Part shown: positions 1 through 6,201 of the stretch, one piece after another
Numbering within the stretch: position 1 is the stretch's first letter
Layout of the letters: the number at the start of each line of letters is the position of its first letter
Assembly: GCA_964346495.1 (NCBI GenBank)
Contig: CAYFUW010000039.1
Span: 1 to 19,882 of the forward strand
Length of the DNA: 19,882 bases
Origin: JBGZFC01 sp964346495
GTDB lineage: Bacteria > Bacteroidota > Bacteroidia > Bacteroidales > Dysgonomonadaceae
Reading direction: 5' to 3'
Made by a program: the position numbers and the translations under genes
The notes under the pieces: generated by a model
Databases searched by the model: none
Seen by the model: only the letters and a program-made list of their open reading frames with translations
Told to the model about the DNA's origin: nothing

Positions 1-174
1 AAACCAATTATAAAAAGACCTTATTTTGTTCAATAAGACCTTAGTAGTAATAATAGCCACACATAACAATACCTTATTACCTTATTCTATGGTTGTTATT
101 TTTTATCTTACATAGAACTAACGTCATTTACCTAAAATTTAAACAGACAAGAATGTCTGTTCACCCGAAAGGTA

Positions 175-218
175 TAAAATAAAAAATCCCCACACAATCT
201 TTCGATTATATGGGGATT
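175..218 (-). terminator. Rho-independent terminator of the tRNA cluster
   Basis: On the minus strand AATCCCCA and TGGGGATT form the outer stem, with a smaller inner AATC/GATT stem closing a GAAA loop, and the hairpin runs directly into TTTTTTATTTTAT. It lies 12 bases past the 3' end of tRNA-Leu, so it most likely ends the Ser-Gly-Leu transcript. Confidence 0.8.
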
Positions 219-230
219 ATTCTTTTATCG

Positions 231-315
231 TACTCGGAGCGGGACTTGAACCCGCACAGCCTATAATGGCCACAAGATTTTAAGTCTTGCGTGTCTACCA
301 TTCCACCATCCGAGC
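231..315 (-). tRNA. tRNA-Leu (anticodon TAA)
   Basis: The minus strand folds as a class II tRNA of 85 nt. A seven-pair acceptor stem (GCTCGGA with TCCGAGT, opening with a G-U pair) is followed by discriminator A. The anticodon stem CAAGA/TCTTG holds the loop CTTAAAA with anticodon TAA, and there is a long variable arm and a GTTCAAGTC-type T arm. CCA is not encoded, so it must be added after transcription. It is the last gene of a minus-strand Ser-Gly-Leu tRNA cluster and is followed by a terminator. Confidence 0.95.
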
Positions 316-354
316 AGACCTTAAAATGGAAAGAAAGACTTTCCTAAAATTTTG

Positions 355-374
355 TTTGAGCGGAAAACGAGACT
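355..374 (-). repeat. Detached 3'-end fragment of tRNA-Gly
   Basis: These 20 bases match 415-434 with one mismatch, at an offset of exactly 60 bp. The second site covers the 3' end of the tRNA-Gly gene just downstream (acceptor 3' strand plus part of the T stem). A 7-bp hairpin (375-381 with 390-396) follows. A direct repeat of a tRNA 3' end is what site-specific integration into tRNA genes leaves behind, but a local duplication explains it equally well. No integrase gene is visible. Confidence 0.6.
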
Positions 375-418
375 TTCCGAATACTTCGTTTCGGAATAGA
401 CTTCTCATCTCCTTTTCG

Positions 419-491
419 AGCGGAAAACGAGACTCGAACTCGCGACCCCAACCTTGGCAAGGTTGTGCTCTACCAACTGAGCTATTTCCGC
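419..491 (-). tRNA. tRNA-Gly (anticodon GCC)
   Basis: The minus strand gives a complete 73-nt cloverleaf: acceptor GCGGAAA/TTTCCGC with discriminator T, D arm GCTC/GAGC, anticodon stem CAACC/GGTTG with loop TTGCCAA (anticodon GCC), and T loop TTCGAGT. CCA is not encoded. It is the middle gene of the tRNA cluster and the only intact Gly copy. Partial copies lie upstream (563-598 and 670-715) and downstream (355-374) in the direction of transcription. Confidence 0.95.
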
Positions 492-562
492 AATTTACAT
501 TATGTTTTGTTTTCAGTTGTAGCATGTCCCTTGCCAAGGTTGTCTGTTTATTATTCTTTTGG

Positions 563-598
563 GGCAAGGTTGTGCTCTACCAACTGAGCTATTTCCGC
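563..598 (-). pseudogene. tRNA-Gly 5' half, second copy
   Basis: The minus strand reproduces tRNA-Gly(GCC) nucleotides 1 to 36 without a mismatch and stops right after the anticodon. The sequence beyond is unrelated to the tRNA 3' half, so this copy cannot fold as a tRNA. It lies upstream of the functional gene in the direction of transcription and would be part of the same primary transcript if the cluster is transcribed from the Ser promoter. Confidence 0.75.
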
Positions 599-669
599 AA
601 TTTACAATATGTTTTGCTTTAGATTGTAGCATGTCCCTTGCCAAGGTTGTCTGTTTATTACCTTTTTGG

Positions 670-715
670 GGCAAGGTTGTGCTCTAGTCCCGACTCATCG
701 GGAAGCTATTTCCGC
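670..715 (-). pseudogene. tRNA-Gly 5' half with palindrome in D arm
   Basis: This third copy keeps the acceptor 5' strand and the anticodon-side segment, but seven bases of the D arm are replaced by about 17 bases centred on TCCCGA-ctca-TCGGGA, a 6-bp hairpin. The same TCCCGA/TCGGGA arms occur again at 14532-14547. It cannot fold as a tRNA. Confidence 0.7.
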
Positions 716-805
716 AAAACAATCGAAACAGTTTGTTTTATTAAGAAAAAAACAGCTCACTCCTGAGCCGATTTCTAAATATTTGTGTAGTTTACACTTT
801 TGTTG

Positions 806-890
806 CGGAGAGAGAGGGATTCGAACCCCCGGAGGCTCTCACCTCAACGGTTTTCAAGACCGCCGCAATCGACCACTCTGCCATCTCTCC
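806..890 (-). tRNA. tRNA-Ser (anticodon TGA)
   Basis: The minus strand gives an 85-nt class II tRNA: acceptor GGAGAGA/TCTCTCC with discriminator G, anticodon loop CTTGAAA (anticodon TGA), a long variable arm (GTGAGAGCCTC region) and T loop TTCGAAT. CCA is not encoded. It is the first gene of the minus-strand tRNA cluster, with a promoter 25 bases upstream. Confidence 0.95.
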
Positions 891-915
891 AAACTCTCTT
901 TTCTGAAAGCGATTG

Positions 916-944
916 CAAAGGTATAACTATTTTTGGAAAACAAA
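916..944 (-). promoter_or_regulatory. Promoter of the tRNA-Ser-Gly-Leu cluster
   Basis: On the minus strand TACCTTTG (923-916) matches the Bacteroidota -7 consensus TAnnTTTG. TTTG (944-941) sits 17 bases before it as the -33 element. The -7 box ends 25 bases before the tRNA-Ser 5' end. Confidence 0.7.
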
Positions 945-1115
945 AAATAATCAAGACTATTTTTTCATTTTTCTTCAATATAATATCAAATAATATAATT
1001 AAAAAAACGAATTATTTTTTAAAAGTATTTCAAATACCTATTGACTTTCTTATCAATAAAATAAAAAATATATAATAAGAAATCATTTTTTTTAGAATAA
1101 TAGTAAAAAAAATAT

Positions 1116-1123
1116 TACATTTG
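1116..1123 (+). promoter_or_regulatory. Promoter (-7 box) of rseC-rnf operon
   Basis: TACATTTG matches TAnnTTTG and lies 39 bases before the rseC start codon. The -33 region is only a weak TTTTTAG run near 1089-1094. The stretch from 924 to 1115 upstream is very AT-rich and I see no gene in it. Confidence 0.5.
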
Positions 1124-1162
1124 TGAGACTGTTCTGTATGAACAAATTCAAAAGTCAAAGTA

Positions 1163-1573
1163 ATGATTGAACATCAAGGCGTAATAACCCGTATTTCAAA
1201 CAACATTGTATCGGTTAAGATAGTACAACGTTCAGCGTGTAGCGATTGCCATGCCAAAGGAGCGTGTATGGCTGCCGATTCAAAAGAAAAAATTATTGAT
1301 GTAGTTGACAATAGCGGGGATTTCAAGGTAAACGACTTAGTTGTTATAGAGGGCAAAAACTCAATAGGTTATAAGGCAATTTTATGGGCATTTGTATTGC
1401 CCATTGTTCTTATATTATCTACACTCTATATGGCTTTATCGGTTTTTATGTGGAACGAAACAAAAGCTGCATTGGCATCGGTAGTAGTACTTGTGCCTTA
1501 CTATGCAGTGCTTTATCTGCTTCGTCATAAAATGGCCGGTTCATTAAGTTTTAGAATCAAAACAAAAAATTGA
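1163..1573 (+). CDS. rseC: RseC/SoxR-reducing system family membrane protein
   Basis: A 136-residue protein of the RseC/MucC family. The N-terminal soluble part carries the family cysteine cluster at C26, C29 and C35 in the usual Ala-x-x-Cys-x-x-Cys context, and two membrane helices lie near residues 72-95 and 101-121. In enterobacteria RseC works with the Rnf/Rsx complex to reset the sensor SoxR. In Bacteroidota it usually heads the rnf operon, as here, 13 bases before rnfB. Its exact role in this lineage is not established; a part in assembly of Rnf or in electron transfer from it is an inference from the context. Confidence 0.88.
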   Translation: MIEHQGVITRISNNIVSVKIVQRSACSDCHAKGACMAADSKEKIIDVVDNSGDFKVNDLVVIEGKNSIGYKAILWAFVLPIVLILSTLYMALSVFMWNETKAALASVVVLVPYYAVLYLLRHKMAGSLSFRIKTKN

Positions 1574-1586
1574 TATATATAAATAT

Positions 1587-2456
1587 ATGAGCGTATTACT
1601 TTCTGCTGTTATCACTCTGGGCGCAATAGGTGCCGGAAGTGCAGCAATTCTCTATTTTGTAGGACAAAAGTTTCACGTTGAAGAAGATCCGCGTATAGAT
1701 GAGGTTTTGGAAGAGCTTCCCGGAGCTAATTGCGGAGGATGTGGTTTCCCAGGCTGTTCAGCATTTGCGGCTTCATGTGTTGAGGCTGAAACTTTAGACA
1801 ATTTAATGTGTCCCGTAGGAGGAGCCGACACAATGAACAAAGTAGCCGAAATTTTAGGAAAAGCGGCTTCTGGATCGGCAAAGAAAATTGCCGTAGTTCG
1901 TTGTAACGGAACCTGCGAAGAGCGTCCGCGAGTTAATACTTATGATGGTGCATCGAATTGTGCCATTGCCGCTTCGTTGTATGGTGGCGAAACTGGTTGT
2001 TCATTTGGATGTTTAGGGTTGGGTGATTGTGTGGATGTGTGTCTGTTTGATGCTATTCGTATCAATCCTGAAACTATGTTGCCCGAAGTTGATGAAGAAA
2101 AATGTACTGCTTGCGGTGCATGTGTGAAAGCTTGTCCAAAAGGTATTATCGAACTGCGTAAGCAAGGACCAAAATCGCGCCGAATCTTTGTTAGCTGTGT
2201 AAACAAAGACAAAGGCGGTGTTGCTAAAAAAGCGTGTAACGCTGCTTGTATCGGCTGTTCAAAATGTCAGCAAGTTTGTCAATTCGATGCTATAACTATC
2301 GAAAACAACGTGGCTTACATCGACGATGACAAGTGTCGTTTGTGTCGCAAATGTGTGTCGGTTTGTCCGACAAATGCAATTTGGGAACTCAATTTCCCGC
2401 CAAAGAAAGCTGCACCTTCTGCAGAAGAAAATAAAGCGGTAGAAGCTGAGGCTTAA
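1587..2456 (+). CDS. rnfB: Rnf electron transport complex subunit RnfB
   Basis: RnfB is the ferredoxin-like entry subunit that takes electrons from soluble ferredoxin. The 289-residue protein starts with a membrane anchor (about 5-25), then has the RnfB cluster motif C49-x2-C52-x4-C57 with C75. A cysteine-rich segment (C106 to C152) follows, then ferredoxin-type motifs starting at C173 (CTACGACVKACP), at C221 (CIGCSKCQQVC) and at C250 (CRLCRKCVSVCP). It is much longer than the enterobacterial protein (about 190 residues) and carries additional clusters, as in other anaerobes. The last 20 residues are Glu/Ala-rich. A 187-bp spacer with a structured element separates it from rnfC. Confidence 0.95.
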   Translation: MSVLLSAVITLGAIGAGSAAILYFVGQKFHVEEDPRIDEVLEELPGANCGGCGFPGCSAFAASCVEAETLDNLMCPVGGADTMNKVAEILGKAASGSAKKIAVVRCNGTCEERPRVNTYDGASNCAIAASLYGGETGCSFGCLGLGDCVDVCLFDAIRINPETMLPEVDEEKCTACGACVKACPKGIIELRKQGPKSRRIFVSCVNKDKGGVAKKACNAACIGCSKCQQVCQFDAITIENNVAYIDDDKCRLCRKCVSVCPTNAIWELNFPPKKAAPSAEENKAVEAEA

Positions 2457-2494
2457 TTATATAGAATGTGTCTAAAGAGATATTTTACAAAAAA

Positions 2495-2635
2495 GCAAGG
2501 TGTTTTAGAAGTGGCCAAATGCAAGGCGCTGAGATTGAGGGCGAATGAGCGTACGTATAAGTACGTGATAGAGTCCGAGTATTGAAAGCAACACAGCAGT
2601 TGGTGCTTATAAGATGCCGACATTCAATATTGAAT
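2495..2635 (+). repeat. Palindrome-centred intergenic element in rnf operon
   Basis: The 187-bp gap between rnfB and rnfC is not coding. At its centre CGTAC and GTACG (2550-2564) form a short inverted repeat within a GC-richer stretch that begins GCAAGGCGCTGAG. Imperfect direct repeats flank it: GGTGTTTTAGAAGTGGCC near 2499-2516 and GGTGCTTATAAGATGCC near 2602-2618. A perfect 14-bp palindrome, ATTCAATATTGAAT (2622-2635), ends it 8 bases before the rnfC start. The other rnf junctions are 37 bp or shorter, or overlap. It looks like an inserted repetitive element or a structured RNA. The strand is uncertain, and its boundaries are my estimate. Confidence 0.5.
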
Positions 2636-2643
2636 AAAGATAT

Positions 2644-3975
2644 ATGCTAAAAACATTCAGAATCGGGGGAATTCACCCTAAAGAGAACAAATTTTCTGCC
2701 GGACAAGCAATACAACCCATTGCTATTCCAAAACAGGTAACTATTCCTTTGGCACAACATATTGGTGCGCCATGCCAGCCTGTTGTTAAAAAAGGCGATA
2801 AAGTGAAAGTTGGAACTTTAATCGGGAAAACGGTAGGATTTGTATCGGCAAATATACATTCGTCTGTTTCCGGAACCGTGTTGAAGATAGATAAGATACT
2901 CGATGCAAGCGGATACAAACGCGATGCTGTATTTATTGATGTTGAGGGCGATGAGTGGGAAGAGTCCATCAATCGTTCCGAAGAGTTGATAAAAGAGTGC
3001 AATCTGACAGATAAAGAGATTATCGATAAAATTTCTGCAGCCGGCATTGTTGGTATGGGAGGAGCTACTTTCCCAACTCATGTAAAATTGATGCCGCCAC
3101 CGGGAAATAAAGCCGAAGTACTTATTATTAACGGAGTAGAGTGCGAGCCATATCTGACATCAGACCATCAATTGATGATGGAGAAAACCGAAGAGATTTT
3201 GGTTGGTGTTTCTATTTTGATGAAAGCGATAAATGTAAATAGAGCGGTTATCGGTATCGAGAACAATAAAAAAGATGCTATCGCCAAAATGTCGTCGTTA
3301 GCAAAATCTTATCCCGGAATAGAGGTACAACCACTAAAAGTGCAATATCCACAAGGTGGTGAAAAGCAGCTTATTGATGCAGTTATTCGTCGTCAGGTCC
3401 CGAGCGGTGCGCTACCAATTTCGGTAGGTGCCGTGGTACAAAACGTGGGAACGGCTTTTGCAGTTTATGAAGCGGTGCAGAAAAACAAGCCACTTGTAGA
3501 GCGTGTAGTTACCATAACCGGAAAAGATGTAAAAAAACCGTGTAACGTGCTTTCAAGAATTGGAGTTCCGGTGAATAATCTGATTGACCACGCAGGAGGA
3601 CTGCCCGAAACAACCGGAAAAATAATTAGTGGCGGTCCGATGATGGGAAAAGCTATTGCAAGTGTTGAAGTGCCTGTAACAAAAGGCACATCGGGCGTTC
3701 TTATTATTCCTACGTTGGCTGCGAAACGCAAGCAGATGCGAGATTGTATTCGTTGCACAAAGTGTGTAACCGTTTGTCCTATGGGGTTGAATCCTACTCT
3801 GCTGATGAATCTTACCGAATATAGCGTTTGGGATGATGCTGAGAAAAATCGCATTACCGATTGTATCGAATGCGGCTCGTGTAGCTATACTTGTCCTGCC
3901 GATCGTCCGCTTTTGGACTATATTCGTTTAGGAAAAGGCAAGGTAATGGGAATTATTCGTGCAAGAAAACAGTAA
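2644..3975 (+). CDS. rnfC: Rnf electron transport complex subunit RnfC
   Basis: RnfC is the peripheral NADH/FMN-binding subunit of the Rnf complex, related to the NuoF and NqrA folds. The 443-residue protein shows the N-terminal HPKENK segment (11-16), the glycine-rich nucleotide/flavin region GIVGMGGATFPTHVK (134-148), the SVGAVVQNVGTA segment (260-271), and ISGGPMMG (328-335). Two C-terminal [4Fe-4S] motifs follow: C368-C371-C374-C378 and C407-C410-C413-C417. It has no long Ala/Lys-rich C-terminal extension of the enterobacterial type. The ATG at 2644 is followed at once by the conserved LKTFRIGGIHP start, so this start is secure despite lacking an SD. Confidence 0.95.
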   Translation: MLKTFRIGGIHPKENKFSAGQAIQPIAIPKQVTIPLAQHIGAPCQPVVKKGDKVKVGTLIGKTVGFVSANIHSSVSGTVLKIDKILDASGYKRDAVFIDVEGDEWEESINRSEELIKECNLTDKEIIDKISAAGIVGMGGATFPTHVKLMPPPGNKAEVLIINGVECEPYLTSDHQLMMEKTEEILVGVSILMKAINVNRAVIGIENNKKDAIAKMSSLAKSYPGIEVQPLKVQYPQGGEKQLIDAVIRRQVPSGALPISVGAVVQNVGTAFAVYEAVQKNKPLVERVVTITGKDVKKPCNVLSRIGVPVNNLIDHAGGLPETTGKIISGGPMMGKAIASVEVPVTKGTSGVLIIPTLAAKRKQMRDCIRCTKCVTVCPMGLNPTLLMNLTEYSVWDDAEKNRITDCIECGSCSYTCPADRPLLDYIRLGKGKVMGIIRARKQ

Positions 3976-4012
3976 GATATTTATTTGAAAAGAGTTTTGT
4001 TTTATTGAATAT

Positions 4013-4978
4013 ATGGAAAATAAACTAATCATATCTCCTTCGCCACACGTGCATAGCGGAGACAGTATCGAAAAAAACATGTACGGCGTACTAATTGCCC
4101 TTATTCCGGCATTTTTAGTGGCGTTGTATGTTTTCCGATTAGATGCTTTGATTATTACTGCTCTATCGGTATTGTTTTGCGTGGGATTTGAATATCTCAT
4201 CAGCAAATTTATTATGAAAAAAGAGCCAACCGTTTTTGACGGTTCGGCAATAATAACGGGAGTTTTGCTGGCGTTTAACGTGCCATCTAATTTGCCTGTC
4301 TGGATTTTGGCACTCGGTTGTCTTTTTGCAATAGGCGTTGTAAAAATGGCGTTTGGCGGTCTGGGCAACAATATCTTTAATCCGGCAATAGCGGGACGTA
4401 TATTTTTGCTTATTTCGTTCCCGGCACAAATGACCACATGGCCCGTGCCCGAAATGGCAGAGACAGTTGATGCAACAACATCGGCTACTGTATTGGGAGT
4501 TATTAAATACAACCCCGAAGCCCTACCTTTGCTACAAAATATGTTTTTGGGATTCGAAGGTGGTTCACTTGGTGAAATGAGTGCGTTAGCGCTGCTTTTG
4601 GGATTGATATATCTGTTGTGGAAAAGAATTATTTCATGGCATATTCCCGTTTCTATCCTTGCTACAGTAGCACTTTTTACCGGAATTTTATACGCGTTTA
4701 ATCCGATTCCACTTTACAATCCGCTAATACACTTGTTTTCAGGAGGTCTTATGTTGGGAGCTATTTTTATGGCTACAGACTATGTAACATCGCCAATGAC
4801 TAAAAAGGGAATGATTATTTACGGAGTTGGTATCGGTGTTATTACCATGTGTATTCGCTTGTGGGGGTCATATCCCGAGGGAGTATCGTTTGCAATATTG
4901 ATAATGAACGGATTTACTCCGCTTATCAACACATATACAAAACCAAAAAGATTCGGGGAGGTAGTAAAAAATGGCTAA
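4013..4978 (+). CDS. rnfD: Rnf electron transport complex subunit RnfD
   Basis: RnfD is a polytopic membrane subunit that carries covalently bound FMN. The 321-residue protein opens with the conserved ISPSPHVHSGDS segment (7-18), has DGSAIITGVLLAFNVP (76-91) and GGLGNNIFNPAIAGR (115-129), and a row of membrane helices. The flavinylation site is likely T159 in the Ser-Ala-Thr of DATTSATVLG, a variant of the family's SGAT pattern. Its end overlaps the start of rnfG by 8 bp, which suggests translational coupling. Confidence 0.94.
   Translation: MENKLIISPSPHVHSGDSIEKNMYGVLIALIPAFLVALYVFRLDALIITALSVLFCVGFEYLISKFIMKKEPTVFDGSAIITGVLLAFNVPSNLPVWILALGCLFAIGVVKMAFGGLGNNIFNPAIAGRIFLLISFPAQMTTWPVPEMAETVDATTSATVLGVIKYNPEALPLLQNMFLGFEGGSLGEMSALALLLGLIYLLWKRIISWHIPVSILATVALFTGILYAFNPIPLYNPLIHLFSGGLMLGAIFMATDYVTSPMTKKGMIIYGVGIGVITMCIRLWGSYPEGVSFAILIMNGFTPLINTYTKPKRFGEVVKNG
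4957..4961 (+). promoter_or_regulatory. Strong Shine-Dalgarno before rnfG
   Basis: GGAGG lies 9 bases before the rnfG ATG at 4971, inside the end of rnfD. Clear SD sites are uncommon in Bacteroidota, and most starts in this window lack one. It supports the overlapping rnfG start. Confidence 0.6.
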
Positions 4979-5609
4979 GTTAGAATCATCTTTTAAAAAC
5001 ATGTTTTTGTCGTTATCTATCATCAGTATAGTTGTAGCTCTTTTATTGGCTCAAGTAAATCAGATGACGGCAAAACCCATTGCAGAGGCAAAAGCCTTGA
5101 AATTGCAAAATGCTATTAAAGAAGTTGTACCGGAATTCGATAACGACCCGGTAGCAGAAGCATATAAAATGCCTACACCCGAAGGAGATTCTTTGTTGGT
5201 TTATCCTGCTAAAAAGGGTGACGAAGTGGTTGGTTTTGCCGTAAATACCTATTCTAACAATGGTTTTAGCGGAAATATTCAAATTATGGTCGGGTTCGAT
5301 ATGGAAGACAGGGTGGTAAATTATGCGGTTTTATCGCATGCCGAAACACCCGGCTTAGGTTCTAAAATGGGTGAATGGTTCTGCGACGAAAGCAGACCAA
5401 ACCAATCGGTTATCGGCAGAAATTTATCGGAAGGAATTCTGAGCGTATCAAAAGATGGTGGACAAGTGGATGCCATAACAGCATCAACCATCACTTCACG
5501 AGCTTTTTTAGAGGCTATTAACAGAGCATACAATGCTTATAAACAAAGCGATGTTGCAACCGGAGCAACAGAAAAAAATGATGAGGAAGGAGGCGAAAAC
5601 AATGAATAA
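4971..5609 (+). CDS. rnfG: Rnf electron transport complex subunit RnfG
   Basis: RnfG is a single-span membrane protein whose extracytoplasmic FMN-binding domain carries a covalently attached flavin. In this 212-residue protein a membrane helix spans about 11-28. The conserved HAETPGLG (123-130) and the flavin attachment segment DAITASTITSRA (167-178) follow, with T173 the likely attachment threonine (a variant of SGATxTS). The C-terminus is Glu/Asn-rich. The start overlaps rnfD by 8 bp, the stop overlaps rnfE by 8 bp, and an SD precedes the start. Confidence 0.94.
   Translation: MAKLESSFKNMFLSLSIISIVVALLLAQVNQMTAKPIAEAKALKLQNAIKEVVPEFDNDPVAEAYKMPTPEGDSLLVYPAKKGDEVVGFAVNTYSNNGFSGNIQIMVGFDMEDRVVNYAVLSHAETPGLGSKMGEWFCDESRPNQSVIGRNLSEGILSVSKDGGQVDAITASTITSRAFLEAINRAYNAYKQSDVATGATEKNDEEGGENNE
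5589..5593 (+). promoter_or_regulatory. Shine-Dalgarno that sets the rnfE start
   Basis: GGAGG sits 8 bases before ATG 5602. It decides between this start and an upstream in-frame ATG at 5533, which would add 23 residues from within rnfG that do not look like RnfE. Confidence 0.65.
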
Positions 5610-6189
5610 GAATATAAAAGTTATTATAAACGGGCTAATTAAGGAGAATCCCACATTTGTTTTGTTGTTGGGAATGTGTCCCACATTGGCAACCACAAGC
5701 TCGGCAATTAATGGTATGAGCATGGGTTTGGCAACGATGTTTGTACTTATCTGCTCAAATGCAGCTATTTCTGCACTTAAAAACGTGATTCCCGATATGG
5801 TAAGAATTCCGGCTTATATTGTGGTAATTGCAGCATTTGTAACAATACTTGAGATGGTAATGAACGCCTATGTGCCTGCATTAGCCGACAGTTTAGGGAT
5901 TTTTATTCCACTAATTGTTGTAAACTGTATTGTTTTGGGACGTGCGGAATCGTTCGCTTCTAAAAACAATGTTATCGCTTCTATGTTCGATGGTCTCGGT
6001 ATTGGATTGGGATTTACGTTTGCACTTACTATATTAGGTGCGATTCGTGAGTTTTTGGGAACTGGTAAGATATTTTCTCTTACTATTTATCCCGAAAGTT
6101 TCGGTTCGTTAATATTCATTCTTGCACCGGGAGCTTTTATCGTGTTAGGCTTCTTGATTGCCATTTTTAATAATCTTCAAAAAAAATAA
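5602..6189 (+). CDS. rnfE: Rnf electron transport complex subunit RnfE
   Basis: RnfE is an integral membrane subunit of the RnfA/RnfE (NqrD/NqrE) pair that makes the ion-conducting core and holds a [2Fe-2S] cluster. From ATG 5602 the protein has 195 residues, normal for the family, with about six membrane helices. The cluster cysteines are C26 in LLGMCPTLA and C109 in VVNCIVLGRAE. The frame stays open upstream to an ATG at 5533, but the start at 5602 gives the conserved N-terminus (KVIINGLIKENPTFV) and has an SD. It overlaps rnfG by 8 bp and is 12 bp from rnfA. Confidence 0.94.
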   Translation: MNKNIKVIINGLIKENPTFVLLLGMCPTLATTSSAINGMSMGLATMFVLICSNAAISALKNVIPDMVRIPAYIVVIAAFVTILEMVMNAYVPALADSLGIFIPLIVVNCIVLGRAESFASKNNVIASMFDGLGIGLGFTFALTILGAIREFLGTGKIFSLTIYPESFGSLIFILAPGAFIVLGFLIAIFNNLQKK

Positions 6190-6201
6190 AATAGAGGTAT
6201 T

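Larger units (their letters stand above)
456..715 (-). repeat. 107-bp tandem repeat built on tRNA-Gly 5' half
   Basis: Three units start at 456, 563 and 670, an exact 107-bp period. Units 1 and 2 differ at about 8 of 107 positions, mostly in the spacer. Each begins on the plus strand with GGCAAGG, the tRNA-Gly anticodon, and runs out through the tRNA 5' end. The third unit is truncated and altered. The spacer of each full unit also has CCTTGCCAAGGTTG (529-542 and 636-649), an inverted copy of the tRNA-Gly anticodon arm. This repeat fills the stretch between tRNA-Gly and tRNA-Ser, where I see no protein gene. Confidence 0.85.

Noticed and set aside
456..715. Possible CRISPR array because of regular repeats
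   Set aside because: Only three units, contiguous 107-bp repeats with no unique spacers, and their content is tRNA-Gly sequence; no cas genes nearby.
287..1075. Several open frames of 86-111 codons on both strands across the tRNA cluster
   Set aside because: They run through tRNA genes and the 107-bp repeat, match no protein family and have no start signals.
2461..2643. A missing or broken gene between rnfB and rnfC
   Set aside because: No frame of useful length in any direction; rnfB and rnfC are both complete. The gap looks like a structured repeat, not a gene remnant.
5533..5601. Longer rnfE with an upstream ATG at 5533
   Set aside because: The extra 23 residues lie wholly within rnfG and do not resemble RnfE. 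ATG 5602 has an SD and gives the family N-terminus and length.
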